From NCBI RefSeq assembly GCF_000285595.1, contig NZ_HE611067.1:142444-206443 (forward strand): a stretch of DNA of 64,000 nucleotides, read 5' to 3'. The DNA comes from Kurthia senegalensis (GTDB taxonomy: Bacteria > Bacillota > Bacilli > Bacillales_A > Planococcaceae). Both the position numbers and the translations under genes were made by a program. The notes under the pieces are model-generated. The model searched no databases. It was not told where the DNA came from and saw only the letters and a program-made list of their open reading frames with translations. Shown piece by piece: positions 8,932 to 18,294 of this stretch (the stretch's first letter is position 1; every line of letters begins with the position of its first letter).

Positions 8932-9179
8932 ATGCAAACAGATGAAAGATGAGCTAATCTTCTCGAAACCCATCTCTAAGAAAGCTTGTTTTAATCTATT
9001 ACACGCATCAATAAATAGATATTTTTATACATCAAACAGAAATTATTTACGTTTTAAATGAAAAAATCTATATTTTTTACGACCAAATATATTGGCTTTT
9101 TTCTATATTTATCAACGGTTCACGCCTCTTAATATATTGAATACACACATTGAAATACCATTTGTTGCTTAAAATAGCA
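8932..9179. other. AT-rich intergenic region
   Basis: About 250 bases before the symporter promoter. I see no ORF, riboswitch fold or repeat that I can support. Confidence 0.5.
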
Positions 9180-9208
9180 TTGAATGTTTTTAATTGTCAG
9201 AATATAAT
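9180..9208 (+). promoter_or_regulatory. SigA-type promoter of the alanine symporter gene
   Basis: TTGAAT (9180-9185) and TATAAT (9203-9208) are separated by 17 bases, about 30 bases upstream of the start codon. Confidence 0.6.
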
Positions 9209-9240
9209 AAATTTATAGTTAAATTAAAAGAGGTGATTGA

Positions 9241-10704
9241 ATGGAAGATTTTTTAACGAAAATTAACGATTCGTTATGGAGCCCCGTGATGATTTACGGT
9301 ATTTTAATCGTCGGTCTTATTTTTACGTTCATGACGCGTTTCATGCAAGTCCGCTTTTTCAAAGATATGTTTGTTCAGCTATCGAAAGGTGAGAAATCAT
9401 CAGCCGGTGTTTCTTCTTTTGAAGCGATGGCAATGGCATTATCAGGTCGTATCGGTGTCGGTAACATCGCAGGTACGGCAACAGCAATTGCGTTCGGTGG
9501 ACCGGGTGCTATTTTCTGGATGTGGGTACTTGGATTTATCGGTGCTGCAACCGCTTATGTAGAGTCTACACTCGCTCAAATTTACAAAGAAGAAAAAGAT
9601 GGTGTATTCCGTGGGGGTCCTGCTTACTACATACACAAATTTTCAGGTAAAAAATGGCTCGGTATGATTTTCGCCATCGTTGGCGTAGTCGCGATGGCGA
9701 TCTTAATGCCGACTGTGCAATCCAATGCGATTTCTGGTGCAATGGATAACGCTTTCGGTATTCCAGCATGGGTATCTGGTGTACTGCTCGTTCTTTTAAT
9801 CGGTGTCATTATCGTAGGCGGTGTGAAGCGTATCGCGACAGCGGCTTCCATCATCGTACCATTCATGGCAGGTCTTTACATCTTAGTCGCACTTATTATT
9901 ATCGTTATGAATTTTAAAGAAATTCCAACTGTATTCGGTCTTATTTTCTCAAGCGCTTTCGGTGCAAATGAAATGTTTAGTGGTATTTTAGGTGCTGCGA
10001 TTGCTTGGGGTGTTAAACGAGGCATTTATGCCAATGAAGCTGGTCAAGGTACAGGTCCTCACCATGCGGCAGCAGCAGAAGTTTCTCACCCAGTGAAACA
10101 AGGATTAGTGCAAGCATTCTCAATCTACTTCGATACGTTCTTAGTATGTACGGCAACGGCTTTCATCGTCCTTTTCACTGGTCAGTACAACGTTCAATAT
10201 GAAAGTGGCGATAAAGCAGGTCAATTTATCGTCGAGAACGTGCCAGGCGTAGAAGCTGGTACACCGTTTACACAAGCGGCATTGGAACATGCCTTCCCGC
10301 TTGCTGGATTCGGTTCCGGATTCGTTGCAATTGCGCTGTTCTTCTTCGCTTTCACAACGATTATGGCTTACTATTACATCGCTGAAACGAATTTAGCCTA
10401 CTTCTTAGAAGGTGGCAAACTAAAAATTTCGATTCGCGTCATGCAAGTCGTGTTCTTACTCGGACTGTTTTACGGTTCAATTAAAACATCCGAAGCAGCA
10501 TGGACGCTTGGCGATATCGGGCTCGGTTTAATGGTTTGGGTAAACGTGATTTCCTTACTCTTCCTCGTGAAACCGTCGCTCATTGCGCTTCGAGATTATG
10601 AAGAACAGAAAAAAGCAGGAAAAGACCCTGTATTTGACCCCGTTAAGTTAGGCATTAAAAATGCTGACTATTGGGTGAAGAAAAATAAAGATCTCGGTCA
10701 ATAA
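9241..10704 (+). CDS. alanine/glycine:cation symporter (AGCS family)
   Basis: A 487-residue membrane protein of the sodium:alanine (or glycine) symporter family, comparable to AlsT. The signature region MALSGRIGVGNIAGTATAI lies near residues 63-81 and the GxxxANEAGQGTGPHHAAAA region near 258-275. About ten membrane segments are visible. It imports small neutral amino acids with Na+ or H+. It is monocistronic, with an AGAGGTGATT site, its own SigA promoter and a strong terminator. Which amino acid it prefers is not visible. Confidence 0.88.
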   Translation: MEDFLTKINDSLWSPVMIYGILIVGLIFTFMTRFMQVRFFKDMFVQLSKGEKSSAGVSSFEAMAMALSGRIGVGNIAGTATAIAFGGPGAIFWMWVLGFIGAATAYVESTLAQIYKEEKDGVFRGGPAYYIHKFSGKKWLGMIFAIVGVVAMAILMPTVQSNAISGAMDNAFGIPAWVSGVLLVLLIGVIIVGGVKRIATAASIIVPFMAGLYILVALIIIVMNFKEIPTVFGLIFSSAFGANEMFSGILGAAIAWGVKRGIYANEAGQGTGPHHAAAAEVSHPVKQGLVQAFSIYFDTFLVCTATAFIVLFTGQYNVQYESGDKAGQFIVENVPGVEAGTPFTQAALEHAFPLAGFGSGFVAIALFFFAFTTIMAYYYIAETNLAYFLEGGKLKISIRVMQVVFLLGLFYGSIKTSEAAWTLGDIGLGLMVWVNVISLLFLVKPSLIALRDYEEQKKAGKDPVFDPVKLGIKNADYWVKKNKDLGQ

Positions 10705-10712
10705 ATGCTAAC

Positions 10713-10756
10713 TAACCACCTTTTTTCGGTACACTTCCGAAAGAAGGTGGTTTTAT
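10713..10756 (+). terminator. Rho-independent terminator
   Basis: Long stem AACCACCTT/AAGGTGGTT with inner TTCGG/CCGAA arm and a T run, after the symporter. Confidence 0.85.
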
Positions 10757-10786
10757 TTTCGTAAAAAACAACTGATTGACGTATCA

Positions 10787-10833
10787 AAAAAGAACATTTC
10801 CAAAATCATAAGCCTTCGGAATTGTTCTTTTTT
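10787..10833 (-). terminator. terminator of the lipoprotein gene
   Basis: Stem AGAACATTTCC/GGAATTGTTCT with one mismatch and flanking A/T runs, downstream of the minus-strand lipoprotein. Confidence 0.7.
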
Positions 10834-10848
10834 TATCGTATTCACGAC

Positions 10849-12249
10849 TTATTGTTGTAACTGTGTTTGAAAATCGAGCACTTTATTAAATATTAATTGC
10901 TGAATCACATATGCCCCGTCCACTTTTTTCACGATAGCATACCCTTTTTTCGGTTGGCTATATTGAATCGCTTGACGCATTTCATCTGACCAATTTTTCA
11001 CAGGTGTAAAAAATGTATCTTCTGTAAAGCCATTCGGATTATTATGTAATTCAACGAAGTCAAGCTCTACGTACAACTGATCATTTTGTAATAAACTCAG
11101 TTGTTGAATGACCGGAATGCTTGCTTTCGGGATGCTTTTCAGTTGTGGTAAATAAATGTATTGTTTCGTCGCAATTAAATCATACGGTAATTGAGAATTT
11201 TCGAACTTCACATCTTCGTACGTCGGTGTTTGATTAAATAATTTTTTCATGTAAGCGTCTAAATCTGTCCGATTGTATCCAACATATTTGTAGCCACCTA
11301 ATGATTTAGTAGACTCTGTCACTTCTGTAAATGACGTGTCAAAAAAGCGTAAAGCCCCGTGAACAACATCTTTTGCGACAAATTCAGAAAGTTCTTTGTT
11401 CGTTAAGTTGCCAAATTGACGATCTTTATGAAATAAAGAGAGTGCCGCAATTCGCGCTTGTAAATCAACCCGTTCTTCGTCTGAAATCGGGTCTACTGGA
11501 TTCGTCACGACATAATTTTTTCGTATGAGTTTACGATACACATCATTTAACGTATTTTTTGCTTCTATGTAAGGAATGTTCATCGTCAACGTGCCCGCAT
11601 CGTTTGCAACGACCTTCTGTTTCACTTTATACGAATGCACCATCTCTTGATATTGTTGGACAGTCGGTTGTTCTTTCGTTACGAGATTTTTGCTTTTATT
11701 CGTCAGCGTTTGACTACCTGTCACTGTTTGTAAAAATACTCCTTCATCTACTACTAATTTTTTATTCGTGCCGACGTGATAATATGCCGCTTTTCGCATC
11801 GTATAATCATCTTTATCGTATTCGATTGTCGATGCTAAAAAATAGTGATCATTCCGCATCACGATGGACCGTTGGGCTTTTGCCGAGTCTAACGTGCCGC
11901 TATAGAGTGACGCGACTTCCCCGTCTTTCATTCCTAACACTTCTTCTTCGTATCCTTTTGCTGTTTTATACAATAAATATAGTTCTTCTTGTTTCGTATC
12001 GTTAAGGTTTAACAGTTGGACATACATAAGTCCTGAATAAGCATCTGTATCTCGAAGTAGGGGACGTCCCGCAAGACGTGACGCTAAGACAGCCGCTATT
12101 TTTTCTTTTTCTTCAGACGTCAATTTAAGTTCGACGGATGTTTCGGCCTTTGTGACGTTTTCCGTCGATGTTTGTGTCGATTCTTTACTCGAGCAACTCG
12201 CAAGTACGATTGTTGCAGCGAGCAGTACGATGAATTTTTTCACGTGCAT
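10849..12249 (-). CDS. hypothetical lipoprotein
   Basis: A 466-residue predicted lipoprotein: basic N-terminus, hydrophobic core and lipobox VLASC with Cys19. The rest is hydrophilic and repeats of beta-like segments are suggested, but no domain is recognised. An AGGAGAG site precedes the ATG. It is flanked by terminators on both sides, so it is monocistronic. Extracellular, membrane-anchored location is the only firm inference. Confidence 0.75.
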   Translation of the reverse strand: MHVKKFIVLLAATIVLASCSSKESTQTSTENVTKAETSVELKLTSEEKEKIAAVLASRLAGRPLLRDTDAYSGLMYVQLLNLNDTKQEELYLLYKTAKGYEEEVLGMKDGEVASLYSGTLDSAKAQRSIVMRNDHYFLASTIEYDKDDYTMRKAAYYHVGTNKKLVVDEGVFLQTVTGSQTLTNKSKNLVTKEQPTVQQYQEMVHSYKVKQKVVANDAGTLTMNIPYIEAKNTLNDVYRKLIRKNYVVTNPVDPISDEERVDLQARIAALSLFHKDRQFGNLTNKELSEFVAKDVVHGALRFFDTSFTEVTESTKSLGGYKYVGYNRTDLDAYMKKLFNQTPTYEDVKFENSQLPYDLIATKQYIYLPQLKSIPKASIPVIQQLSLLQNDQLYVELDFVELHNNPNGFTEDTFFTPVKNWSDEMRQAIQYSQPKKGYAIVKKVDGAYVIQQLIFNKVLDFQTQLQQ

Positions 12250-12298
12250 CTCTCCTTACGTTCAGTATACGGCAACAACATGAATAATATGAATTAAA

Positions 12299-12335
12299 AA
12301 AAACACTTTTTACGTTTTTTGCATAAAAAGTGTTC
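12299..12335 (-). terminator. terminator of the CoaB-like gene
   Basis: Stem AACACTTTTTA/TAAAAAGTGTT followed on the minus strand by a run of eight T. Confidence 0.8.
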
Positions 12336-12342
12336 ATCTGTA

Positions 12343-13038
12343 TTATGAATGTGCAACGAGTTGAAAATGATCCGCTAACGTTTCCATAATTCCTGCGGCT
12401 GCGGCCTTTTTACCGCCATACAGTTGGAACGTACCATCTTCTTTAATGATGTAATGATCGACATCGGTCGTATAGAGGGAGCGCGATTGATTTGCGACCA
12501 TAAACGTCGCTTTAGACGTTTTCATACGATTTTTCGCACGCTCAATTAATTGTGCTTCTGTCGCATCTTCTAACTTAAAGCCAACGAGTGTCACTTCTTC
12601 ATTCCACCCTTTTATTTGAGGTAAGATTTTCGGCGCTTTTTTGAATTTAATAATTGGTGGTTCGTCGCTCGATAGTTTACCAGAAGCGTGCATCGGTCGT
12701 CCTTGCTGATCTAATATTTCATCGACGAGCCAGTCGCTACCTGCCGCTGCCATAATGACGGCATCTATTTTTTCTGTCGTCACAAAATGTTTAATTTTCG
12801 CTCCTAAATCTTCAATTCCTTCAAACGTCACGAGTAGCAGTTGTTCGGTATGTTTCGGTTTTTTAGCAAAATAGCCATTCAAATAAATAACGGTCGCCCC
12901 GCGCTGTAATGCTTCTTCCGCTAAATACGTTCCCATTGTCCCCGTCGCCATATTCGTATGTCCTCGTACACGATCCCATTTTTCAAGCGTACCACCACTT
13001 GTAATTAATATTGTTTTGCCTCGTAAATCTTTTTTCAT
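12343..13038 (-). CDS. phosphopantothenate-cysteine ligase-like (CoaB domain)
   Basis: A 231-residue single-domain protein of the DFP C-terminal (CoaB) type. It shows the nucleotide-binding loop ITSGGTLEKWDRVRGHTN and TGTMGTYLAEEAL near the N-terminus and the substrate segment KLSSDEPPIIKFKKAPKIL near 120. CoaB joins cysteine to phosphopantothenate in coenzyme A synthesis. Stand-alone CoaB is typical of lactic acid bacteria; most Bacillales have a CoaBC fusion, so this may be an extra, divergent copy. Start ATG at 13038 chosen over an upstream GTG because AGAGGTGA fits it. Confidence 0.72.
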   Translation of the reverse strand: MKKDLRGKTILITSGGTLEKWDRVRGHTNMATGTMGTYLAEEALQRGATVIYLNGYFAKKPKHTEQLLLVTFEGIEDLGAKIKHFVTTEKIDAVIMAAAGSDWLVDEILDQQGRPMHASGKLSSDEPPIIKFKKAPKILPQIKGWNEEVTLVGFKLEDATEAQLIERAKNRMKTSKATFMVANQSRSLYTTDVDHYIIKEDGTFQLYGGKKAAAAGIMETLADHFQLVAHS

Positions 13039-13220
13039 CGTTCTCACCTCTACGTTTTTCTATTACGTTAAGTATACATGAAAGAACCTCTTTTTAACTT
13101 TCATTTTATTTAAGTTGCCTACACTTCTCGTAAACTAATACGTATGTCGATTTCAAGTAAACCCTACGTAGGCGAACGGGCTTTCCCTATGGTATGCTAA
13201 AAGAAAAAGGGGGTATTCAC

Positions 13221-13715
13221 ATGACATTAACGTACCGTATTGCAACGCTCGCTGATTTGGAACGCATCGTTGCCATTTACAACACAACCATTGCAAGCCG
13301 TATGGTCACAGCTGATTTAGAAGAGGTTTCCGTAGAAGAGCGAACACCGTGGTTTCACGCACACGACCCAAAACGTCGACCACTTTGGGTCATTGAACAA
13401 CAGAATGAAATCGTTGGCTGGATTAGCTTACAAGATTTTTATGGACGTATTGCGTATCAAAAAACGGCCGAAGTGAGCATTTATTTAGCTCCTGAAACAC
13501 GTGGAAAAGGCATCGGGAAACAAGCGATTGCATTCGTTCTCGAACAAAGTCCGAACTACCAGATTGAAACTTTACTCGGCTTTATTTTCGGTCATAATTT
13601 ACCGAGCCTTCATTTGTTCAAACATTTTAATTTTGAACAATGGGCTTCTCTGCCAGGCGTTGCAGAGTTAGACGGTGTAAAACGTGATTTAATCATTCTA
13701 GGGAAAAAATTATAA
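13221..13715 (+). CDS. GNAT N-acetyltransferase, phosphinothricin acetyltransferase-like
   Basis: A 164-residue GNAT enzyme. The acetyl-CoA-binding motif TRGKGIGKQAI is near residues 96-106, preceded by a strand (AEVSIYLAPE) and followed by FGHNLPSLHLFKHFNFE. The pattern (YNTTIASRMVTAD near the N-terminus, then FGHNxPSLxLFxKxGF) is that of phosphinothricin/methionine-sulfoximine acetyltransferases such as YwnH. Start at 13221 rests on AAAGGGGG upstream. Substrate is a family inference. Confidence 0.8.
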   Translation: MTLTYRIATLADLERIVAIYNTTIASRMVTADLEEVSVEERTPWFHAHDPKRRPLWVIEQQNEIVGWISLQDFYGRIAYQKTAEVSIYLAPETRGKGIGKQAIAFVLEQSPNYQIETLLGFIFGHNLPSLHLFKHFNFEQWASLPGVAELDGVKRDLIILGKKL

Positions 13716-13727
13716 CGGTACATAACT

Positions 13728-13766
13728 AACATACCCCCCCTTTCCGAATAGAGAGGGGGGGTATGT
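13728..13766. terminator. strong hairpin between convergent genes
   Basis: ACATACCCCCCC pairs with GGGGGGGTATGT. There is no T run on either side, so termination is likely but not certain. Confidence 0.5.
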
Positions 13767-13807
13767 CGTAGAAAAACGATTCATAGATTGTTAGGACAAA
13801 TACACGT

Positions 13808-15076
13808 TTACAACGTCGGGAATTTTTTCATTCGATATTGTAAGCTTTGTCTTTTAATGCCGAGCGCTGTAGCTGTTTGCGAAACATTGCCATCGAATAA
13901 ATTCAGCGCTTGACGAATATACGATTCCTCGAGTTCGTCCATAACAATTTGAAGCGGGCGAATGTCCTTTTTAGAAGAAGCTAGCATGTCTTTTTCTGCT
14001 TGTTGTTGTGTACTGCCTTCCACTTTAAAACGGAACGCGATTGGTAAATGCTCAAACGCAATCTGCTTTTCATTTCGAATCGTCATCGCCGTTTCTTCTA
14101 ATAAAACTTCGAGCTCCTTCAAATTCCCTGGCCAGTCGTATTGTTGAAAAACTTCTTCCACTTTCGGGCTAAGCGACTCTAAAAGGCTACCTGTATTTTC
14201 TCTTAAGCGACGTAAAAAATCCGTAACGAACGGTTGAATATCTTCTTTTCTCTCGCGGAGAGCAGGAATGTGAATGCAAACAGAAGCGAAATAATAATAC
14301 AATTCTTTCAGTAATTTCCCTTCTTGAATGAGTTCAATTGGATCTGCACCAACAGAGGCAATTAGTTGATGTTTCGCGCCTTCTTTCCGTAGTAGCTGGA
14401 CGAGCTTCTGTTGATTTTCTAACTGCATATATTCTAAACGGTCGCAAAAAATCGTCGCACTCGGTTGTGACAAAACGAGCTGTAGTTCATTTAATAATGC
14501 TTCATCATCGTAGCGGCAAATTAATGTGACATATTGATTTTCTTCTCGTTCGTATGCGTGATACATCCCTTCTGCAACGAGGTCCTTCCCTGTTCCAGAT
14601 TCTCCATACAATAACGTCGGCATCCGATGTTCTGCAGCCAATCGAGCTCTCGTGATCGCTTGTTGCATATTAGTAGAAATCGCTGTAATCATATCAAATG
14701 TTAACGCCTTACCATAACGGCGCAGTGGCTGGAATGCCATCAGCTCGTTTTCAGTGACATCTTTCGTAATTTCGATTGCACCAATTAACGTCTTTTTGTC
14801 GCAAATGGGATAATAATCTGAAACGGTCACGAACTCTCGACCGTTCGATAGCCAATCATTTTGTTTATGATGCATGATCCGTTGCTTTGTCTTTAACACA
14901 TGATAAATTAGGCTATCGCTACTCATCCATTGCATTTCTTCTTGCAATAAACCTTTTAACTGACGCATTTTTTTGTTTAATAACAACGTTTTCCCTTTCG
15001 CATCAACGACGTGTACGCCCTCGTCCAATTCATTCATTAACGACTCATACAATTTTATTTTATTTTGCATATCCAT
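13808..15076 (-). CDS. PAS/AAA+/Fis-type regulator with degenerate sigma54-activator core
   Basis: A 422-residue regulator. Residues about 10-110 form a PAS-like sensor, followed by an AAA+ domain with Walker A GESGTGKD, and a C-terminal Fis-type HTH (GNVSQTATALGIKRQSLQYR). The layout is that of RocR/PrdR-like sigma54 activators. However the GAFTGA loop is absent, the Walker B segment reads SATIFCDRLEYM in place of GGTLFLDEI, and the arginine-finger segment reads LLKELYYYF. It therefore probably cannot remodel sigma54 holoenzyme. Start 15076 has GAAGGTG upstream. Targets unknown. Confidence 0.75.
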   Translation of the reverse strand: MDMQNKIKLYESLMNELDEGVHVVDAKGKTLLLNKKMRQLKGLLQEEMQWMSSDSLIYHVLKTKQRIMHHKQNDWLSNGREFVTVSDYYPICDKKTLIGAIEITKDVTENELMAFQPLRRYGKALTFDMITAISTNMQQAITRARLAAEHRMPTLLYGESGTGKDLVAEGMYHAYEREENQYVTLICRYDDEALLNELQLVLSQPSATIFCDRLEYMQLENQQKLVQLLRKEGAKHQLIASVGADPIELIQEGKLLKELYYYFASVCIHIPALRERKEDIQPFVTDFLRRLRENTGSLLESLSPKVEEVFQQYDWPGNLKELEVLLEETAMTIRNEKQIAFEHLPIAFRFKVEGSTQQQAEKDMLASSKKDIRPLQIVMDELEESYIRQALNLFDGNVSQTATALGIKRQSLQYRMKKFPTL

Positions 15077-15135
15077 GGACTTCACCTTCTCTACTTCGCT
15101 GCATTTTCTTTTAAGTATACTATGATTGAATACAC

Positions 15136-15175
15136 AAAAAAACTCGAAACCGCATGAATAGGCTTCGAGCTTTAT
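15136..15175 (-). terminator. terminator of the diguanylate cyclase gene
   Basis: Stem CTCGAAACC/GGCTTCGAG with one mismatch and an eight-T run on the minus strand. Confidence 0.7.
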
Positions 15176-15176
15176 A

Positions 15177-16322
15177 TTATCTTTGTAAAATATACGGCTG
15201 TACTTTATTGCGTCCGTTATTTTTTGCTTTGTATAACGTTTCATCTGCTTCTGCAAACATTTTAGTCGCTTGTAAATCCCGTTGTTCATGTATTGCAGAA
15301 ACGCCACAACTTGCTGAAATCACGTTACCGAACGGTGATTTCGAGTGTGGAATTTGAAGTTGGACGACCCCTCTACGTAGATTTTCTGCAACAGAAAAGC
15401 CTTGTGTTTGGTCGTAATCAATGAGTAAAATAATAAACTCTTCCCCACCGAAACGTGCGACGAACGCATTTTCAGAGCGCGTATATTTACGTAAAACATC
15501 TGCAACTTGCATGAGAACAGAATCGCCCTCTAAATGTCCGTAATAATCATTGTATTGTTTGAATGCATCCACATCGAGCAAAATGGCTTGCACCGTTCCA
15601 GAGCCATTCAAGTTCTCATCCATAAAGCGATATAAGCCACGGCGATTCGGTAAATTCGTCAATTCATCTCTTTCAGAAATGTCACGCAACTGTTCATTTA
15701 CGGCTTCCAATTGTTCATTCGATTGTAGTAGCTTTTGATGTTGCGTAAAACTATTCGCCGCATAATTGTATAAAAAACGCGAACCAATCGTTGCAAACAC
15801 GAGGTAAATGGCCATATTAATCACATGTGCAATAAAGACGCTATGCACTGGTTGAACGATGTAAATACCTGCCACAACGAGGGCGAACGGTATAAATTGC
15901 ATAATAGCAAATTTCTTCATCGTCGTATGGTACATAAGCACACCAACTAATACGTTAGATAAGTATGCTGTTACTTGCCCATATGAAGATTGATCGAGAA
16001 CAGTCAAAGCACCGCCCCATAACACATCAAAAATATAAAAACTAAAAATGACACGATCCAAATGACGACTTTTCTCTGGATTTTTTTTCATAACATAATG
16101 AACGTAAGCATATGTAGCCATCGCAACGACTAATAAAACAATATAAAATATAACGTAAATATGTAGGGAAAATCCGTGACGAATAATATTTCGCGTCAAC
16201 ATAATCAGTTCGAATAATATGACAATTAATAACGTTAATTTAGAACGTTGAACGTTATCAATCGTTAATTTTTCAGAGAATCCTTCTCCAGGCTTCTCAC
16301 GAATAAACAACAATTCCTTCAC
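15177..16322 (-). CDS. membrane diguanylate cyclase (GGDEF)
   Basis: A 381-residue protein. Residues about 28-200 contain six membrane segments, followed by a short coiled-coil stretch (QKLLQSNEQLEAVNEQL) and a GGDEF domain from about 212. The active-site motif is RFGGEEF, and the substrate loop starts LTNLPNRRGLYR, so cyclic-di-GMP synthesis is expected. No RxxD inhibitory site is obvious. Start is a GTG at 16322 with AGAAGGTG upstream. The sensory input is unknown. Confidence 0.87.
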   Translation of the reverse strand: MKELLFIREKPGEGFSEKLTIDNVQRSKLTLLIVILFELIMLTRNIIRHGFSLHIYVIFYIVLLVVAMATYAYVHYVMKKNPEKSRHLDRVIFSFYIFDVLWGGALTVLDQSSYGQVTAYLSNVLVGVLMYHTTMKKFAIMQFIPFALVVAGIYIVQPVHSVFIAHVINMAIYLVFATIGSRFLYNYAANSFTQHQKLLQSNEQLEAVNEQLRDISERDELTNLPNRRGLYRFMDENLNGSGTVQAILLDVDAFKQYNDYYGHLEGDSVLMQVADVLRKYTRSENAFVARFGGEEFIILLIDYDQTQGFSVAENLRRGVVQLQIPHSKSPFGNVISASCGVSAIHEQRDLQATKMFAEADETLYKAKNNGRNKVQPYILQR

Positions 16323-16592
16323 TCAGTTCACCTTCTATTCCATACACATAATCTCGCTAAACTATAAAAAAGTATTTTAAATATATTTATGTCTTTTTAT
16401 AAAAAAAGAACGCTCCTACTATTTTACTATTAAATCATTTAAATTGCATGCTATTTTTTCAATTAATTTATACAACTATTGTTTAGTACCCTTTTTTTAA
16501 CAACTTTATACGAATTTCGACAAATTGAACCGATAAACCTACTATAATAGTCGGAACTAGAACTATTCTAACAGAAGAATAGTGAATAGAAT
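16323..16592. other. AT-rich gap with a small hairpin
   Basis: Holds no supported gene. A TATAAT lies at 16542-16547 and a perfect 8-base stem (ACTATTCT/AGAATAGT, 16562-16583) lies just before the IS remnant. This could be a promoter and a short transcript, but nothing proves it. Confidence 0.4.
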
Positions 16593-17131
16593 GCGACGGA
16601 CCCTTTCCTAGGGCATAGAAGAATCCTACTCGTTCGCAAGTTCGTTGCGGCTCTTCAAGCTCATGCTCTTCCATTAGGAGTTGCCATCAAATTGTTGGTT
16701 TACTATCTTTTTTCGGTATTGTACTGGAGAAAGGTAGTTTAAGCGTCTTGTTTATCATAAGTCGTATAAGCAATCATTTCTTAATTAACCCCCTTCATAA
16801 TACGTTGCACGTGCCACCTTGAACGCTTTTAACACGTCTTTAAGTAATGTTTCGATCGTTTGAAAAAGATTGGTTGAAGCCTTCCTTCCCGATACGATAT
16901 TGTGTAACTGGTATACTAGCCAATCTCATTTCAATCGCCTTCATTTTTATTTCCGCTGGGTAGCTAACGCTTGTCCCAACAAAAAAACACCTCTGTTTAG
17001 TCAGAATAGGTTTCTATACCCGATTCTTTCACGAAAGGTGTTTTTGTTTGGCTCATTTTATTAAGTCTGTTCCTATACCCTTGAAAGTGTCTTGTTCTTT
17101 TTGTATTGTCTCAAATTTTTAGGTCCGTTCC
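16593..17131. mobile_element. IS3-family remnant A (internally deleted)
   Basis: Both outer ends carry short inverted sequences (ACGGACC at the left, GGTCCGT at the right). Read on the minus strand, the left part encodes SPVQYRKKIV, the conserved C-terminal end of IS3 OrfB transposases. A segment near 16880-16960 encodes MKAIEMRLASIPVTQYR, like the N-terminus of OrfA joined to foreign sequence. The bulk of both transposase frames is gone. The first 95 bases (GGACCCTTTCC to GGAGTTGCC) resemble a dispersed repeat common in Bacillales genomes, from memory. Remnants B and C are related. Confidence 0.6.
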
Positions 17132-17153
17132 AAATGTTGGCTTTTTTTATTAG

Positions 17154-17672
17154 CTATTCATTTTCTTGATCAATAAAACGCACCATCAAATATTCATCTA
17201 TATAGCGACCGTCAATAAACATTGCATCTTGCTTCGTACTTTCAATCGTATAGCCCATTTTTCTAAACAAGAAAATCCCTTTTACATTATTCGTTAGCAC
17301 CATCATATCGAGGCGATGGAATTTTTCTTTACGTGCCCAGTCGTGCATTTGTTCGAATAAATCGGTACCGACACCTTCTCCTCGTACGTCGCTATGCACG
17401 CCGATAGCAATCGTGCCACAATGTGCCGTACTCTTTAGTTTTCCTCTTTGCACCATTAAGTACCCGACAATTCGGTCCTCTTTCACAGCGACAAATAACG
17501 TCATCGTTTCTTCATTTTCTTTCATCCACTTTTCAATACGCTCAACTGTTAAGCCCACTTCCCCAAGTTGGACAATGACCGAATCAAAAGCATCTGCATT
17601 TTGAATGACTTCTAATAATTGTGCTGCGTCTCGTAAGACAGCTTTACGGATTTCCACTTTCATCACTCCCAT
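17154..17672 (-). CDS. GNAT N-acetyltransferase
   Basis: A 172-residue GNAT protein. The acetyl-CoA loop is VRGEGVGTDLFEQMHDWA near 95-112, preceded by TIAIGVHSD and followed by FHRLDMMVLTNNVKGIFLFRKMGY, the usual final strand and helix. This resembles RimI/SpeG-like acetyltransferases with unknown substrates. The start is uncertain: ATG at 17672 with a weak AGAAG, ATG at 17663, or GTG at 17657, which would have GGGAG at good spacing. It stands alone between the IS remnant and a divergent gene. Confidence 0.78.
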   Translation of the reverse strand: MGVMKVEIRKAVLRDAAQLLEVIQNADAFDSVIVQLGEVGLTVERIEKWMKENEETMTLFVAVKEDRIVGYLMVQRGKLKSTAHCGTIAIGVHSDVRGEGVGTDLFEQMHDWARKEKFHRLDMMVLTNNVKGIFLFRKMGYTIESTKQDAMFIDGRYIDEYLMVRFIDQENE

Positions 17673-17778
17673 TTTATGTGCTTCTTTTATTTACCCACTA
17701 TAAGAAAAAATAAATACCCCATTTATTTTTATAATATCAGACAATTCAGTATAATAGCTAATAAAAGGAGATGATTTG

Positions 17779-18282
17779 TTGAGTTTACAATTAGCACAAA
17801 ACGATTTAGCGACATTTCAAGCAGCCGACCGCATTCAACTTTTGGATGCTAGTTCTGCTACAGTAGATGAAGCAGCACAAGCACTCGGCTGTGAACCAGA
17901 GCGCATCGCCAAAACATTATCTTTTTTCATTCAAGAACAACCGATTGTCATCGTCACTGCAGGAGATGCGAAAATTGACAATAAACGATTCAAACAGTTT
18001 TTCGGCGTCAAAGCCCGAATGATGCACCCATCGGAAGTAGAACGAGTTATTGGTCATGCAATTGGTGGCGTTTGCCCATTCGGCGTTCATGATAATGTAG
18101 CGATTTATTTAGATGAATCACTAAAACGCTTCGAAACCGTATTCCCTGCTTGTGGCACAGCGAATAGCGCCATCGAGTTATCGATTGACGAACTACACAC
18201 ATTTTGTCACGAGCCGACTTGGATTCATGTTTGTAAAAACTGGCAACTTACAGAAGAAACAACTATCAACGCTTCATTATAA
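17779..18282 (+). CDS. YbaK/EbsC family tRNA-editing deacylase
   Basis: A 167-residue protein of the YbaK/prolyl-tRNA-editing fold, which hydrolyses mischarged aminoacyl-tRNAs such as Cys-tRNA(Pro). The conserved lysine region is ERIAKTLSFF, and GGVCPFG and the late CGTANSAIEL segment match the fold. Start is TTG; I prefer the second of two adjacent TTG codons because AAGGAG is then eight bases away. It lies 12 bases upstream of the universal stress gene, so the two are probably co-transcribed. Confidence 0.8.
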   Translation: MSLQLAQNDLATFQAADRIQLLDASSATVDEAAQALGCEPERIAKTLSFFIQEQPIVIVTAGDAKIDNKRFKQFFGVKARMMHPSEVERVIGHAIGGVCPFGVHDNVAIYLDESLKRFETVFPACGTANSAIELSIDELHTFCHEPTWIHVCKNWQLTEETTINASL

Positions 18283-18294
18283 GGAGGAAATATT

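Noticed and set aside
16483-16674. 63-codon minus-strand frame
   Set aside because: No ribosome site, low-quality composition, and it overlaps the IS remnant repeat.
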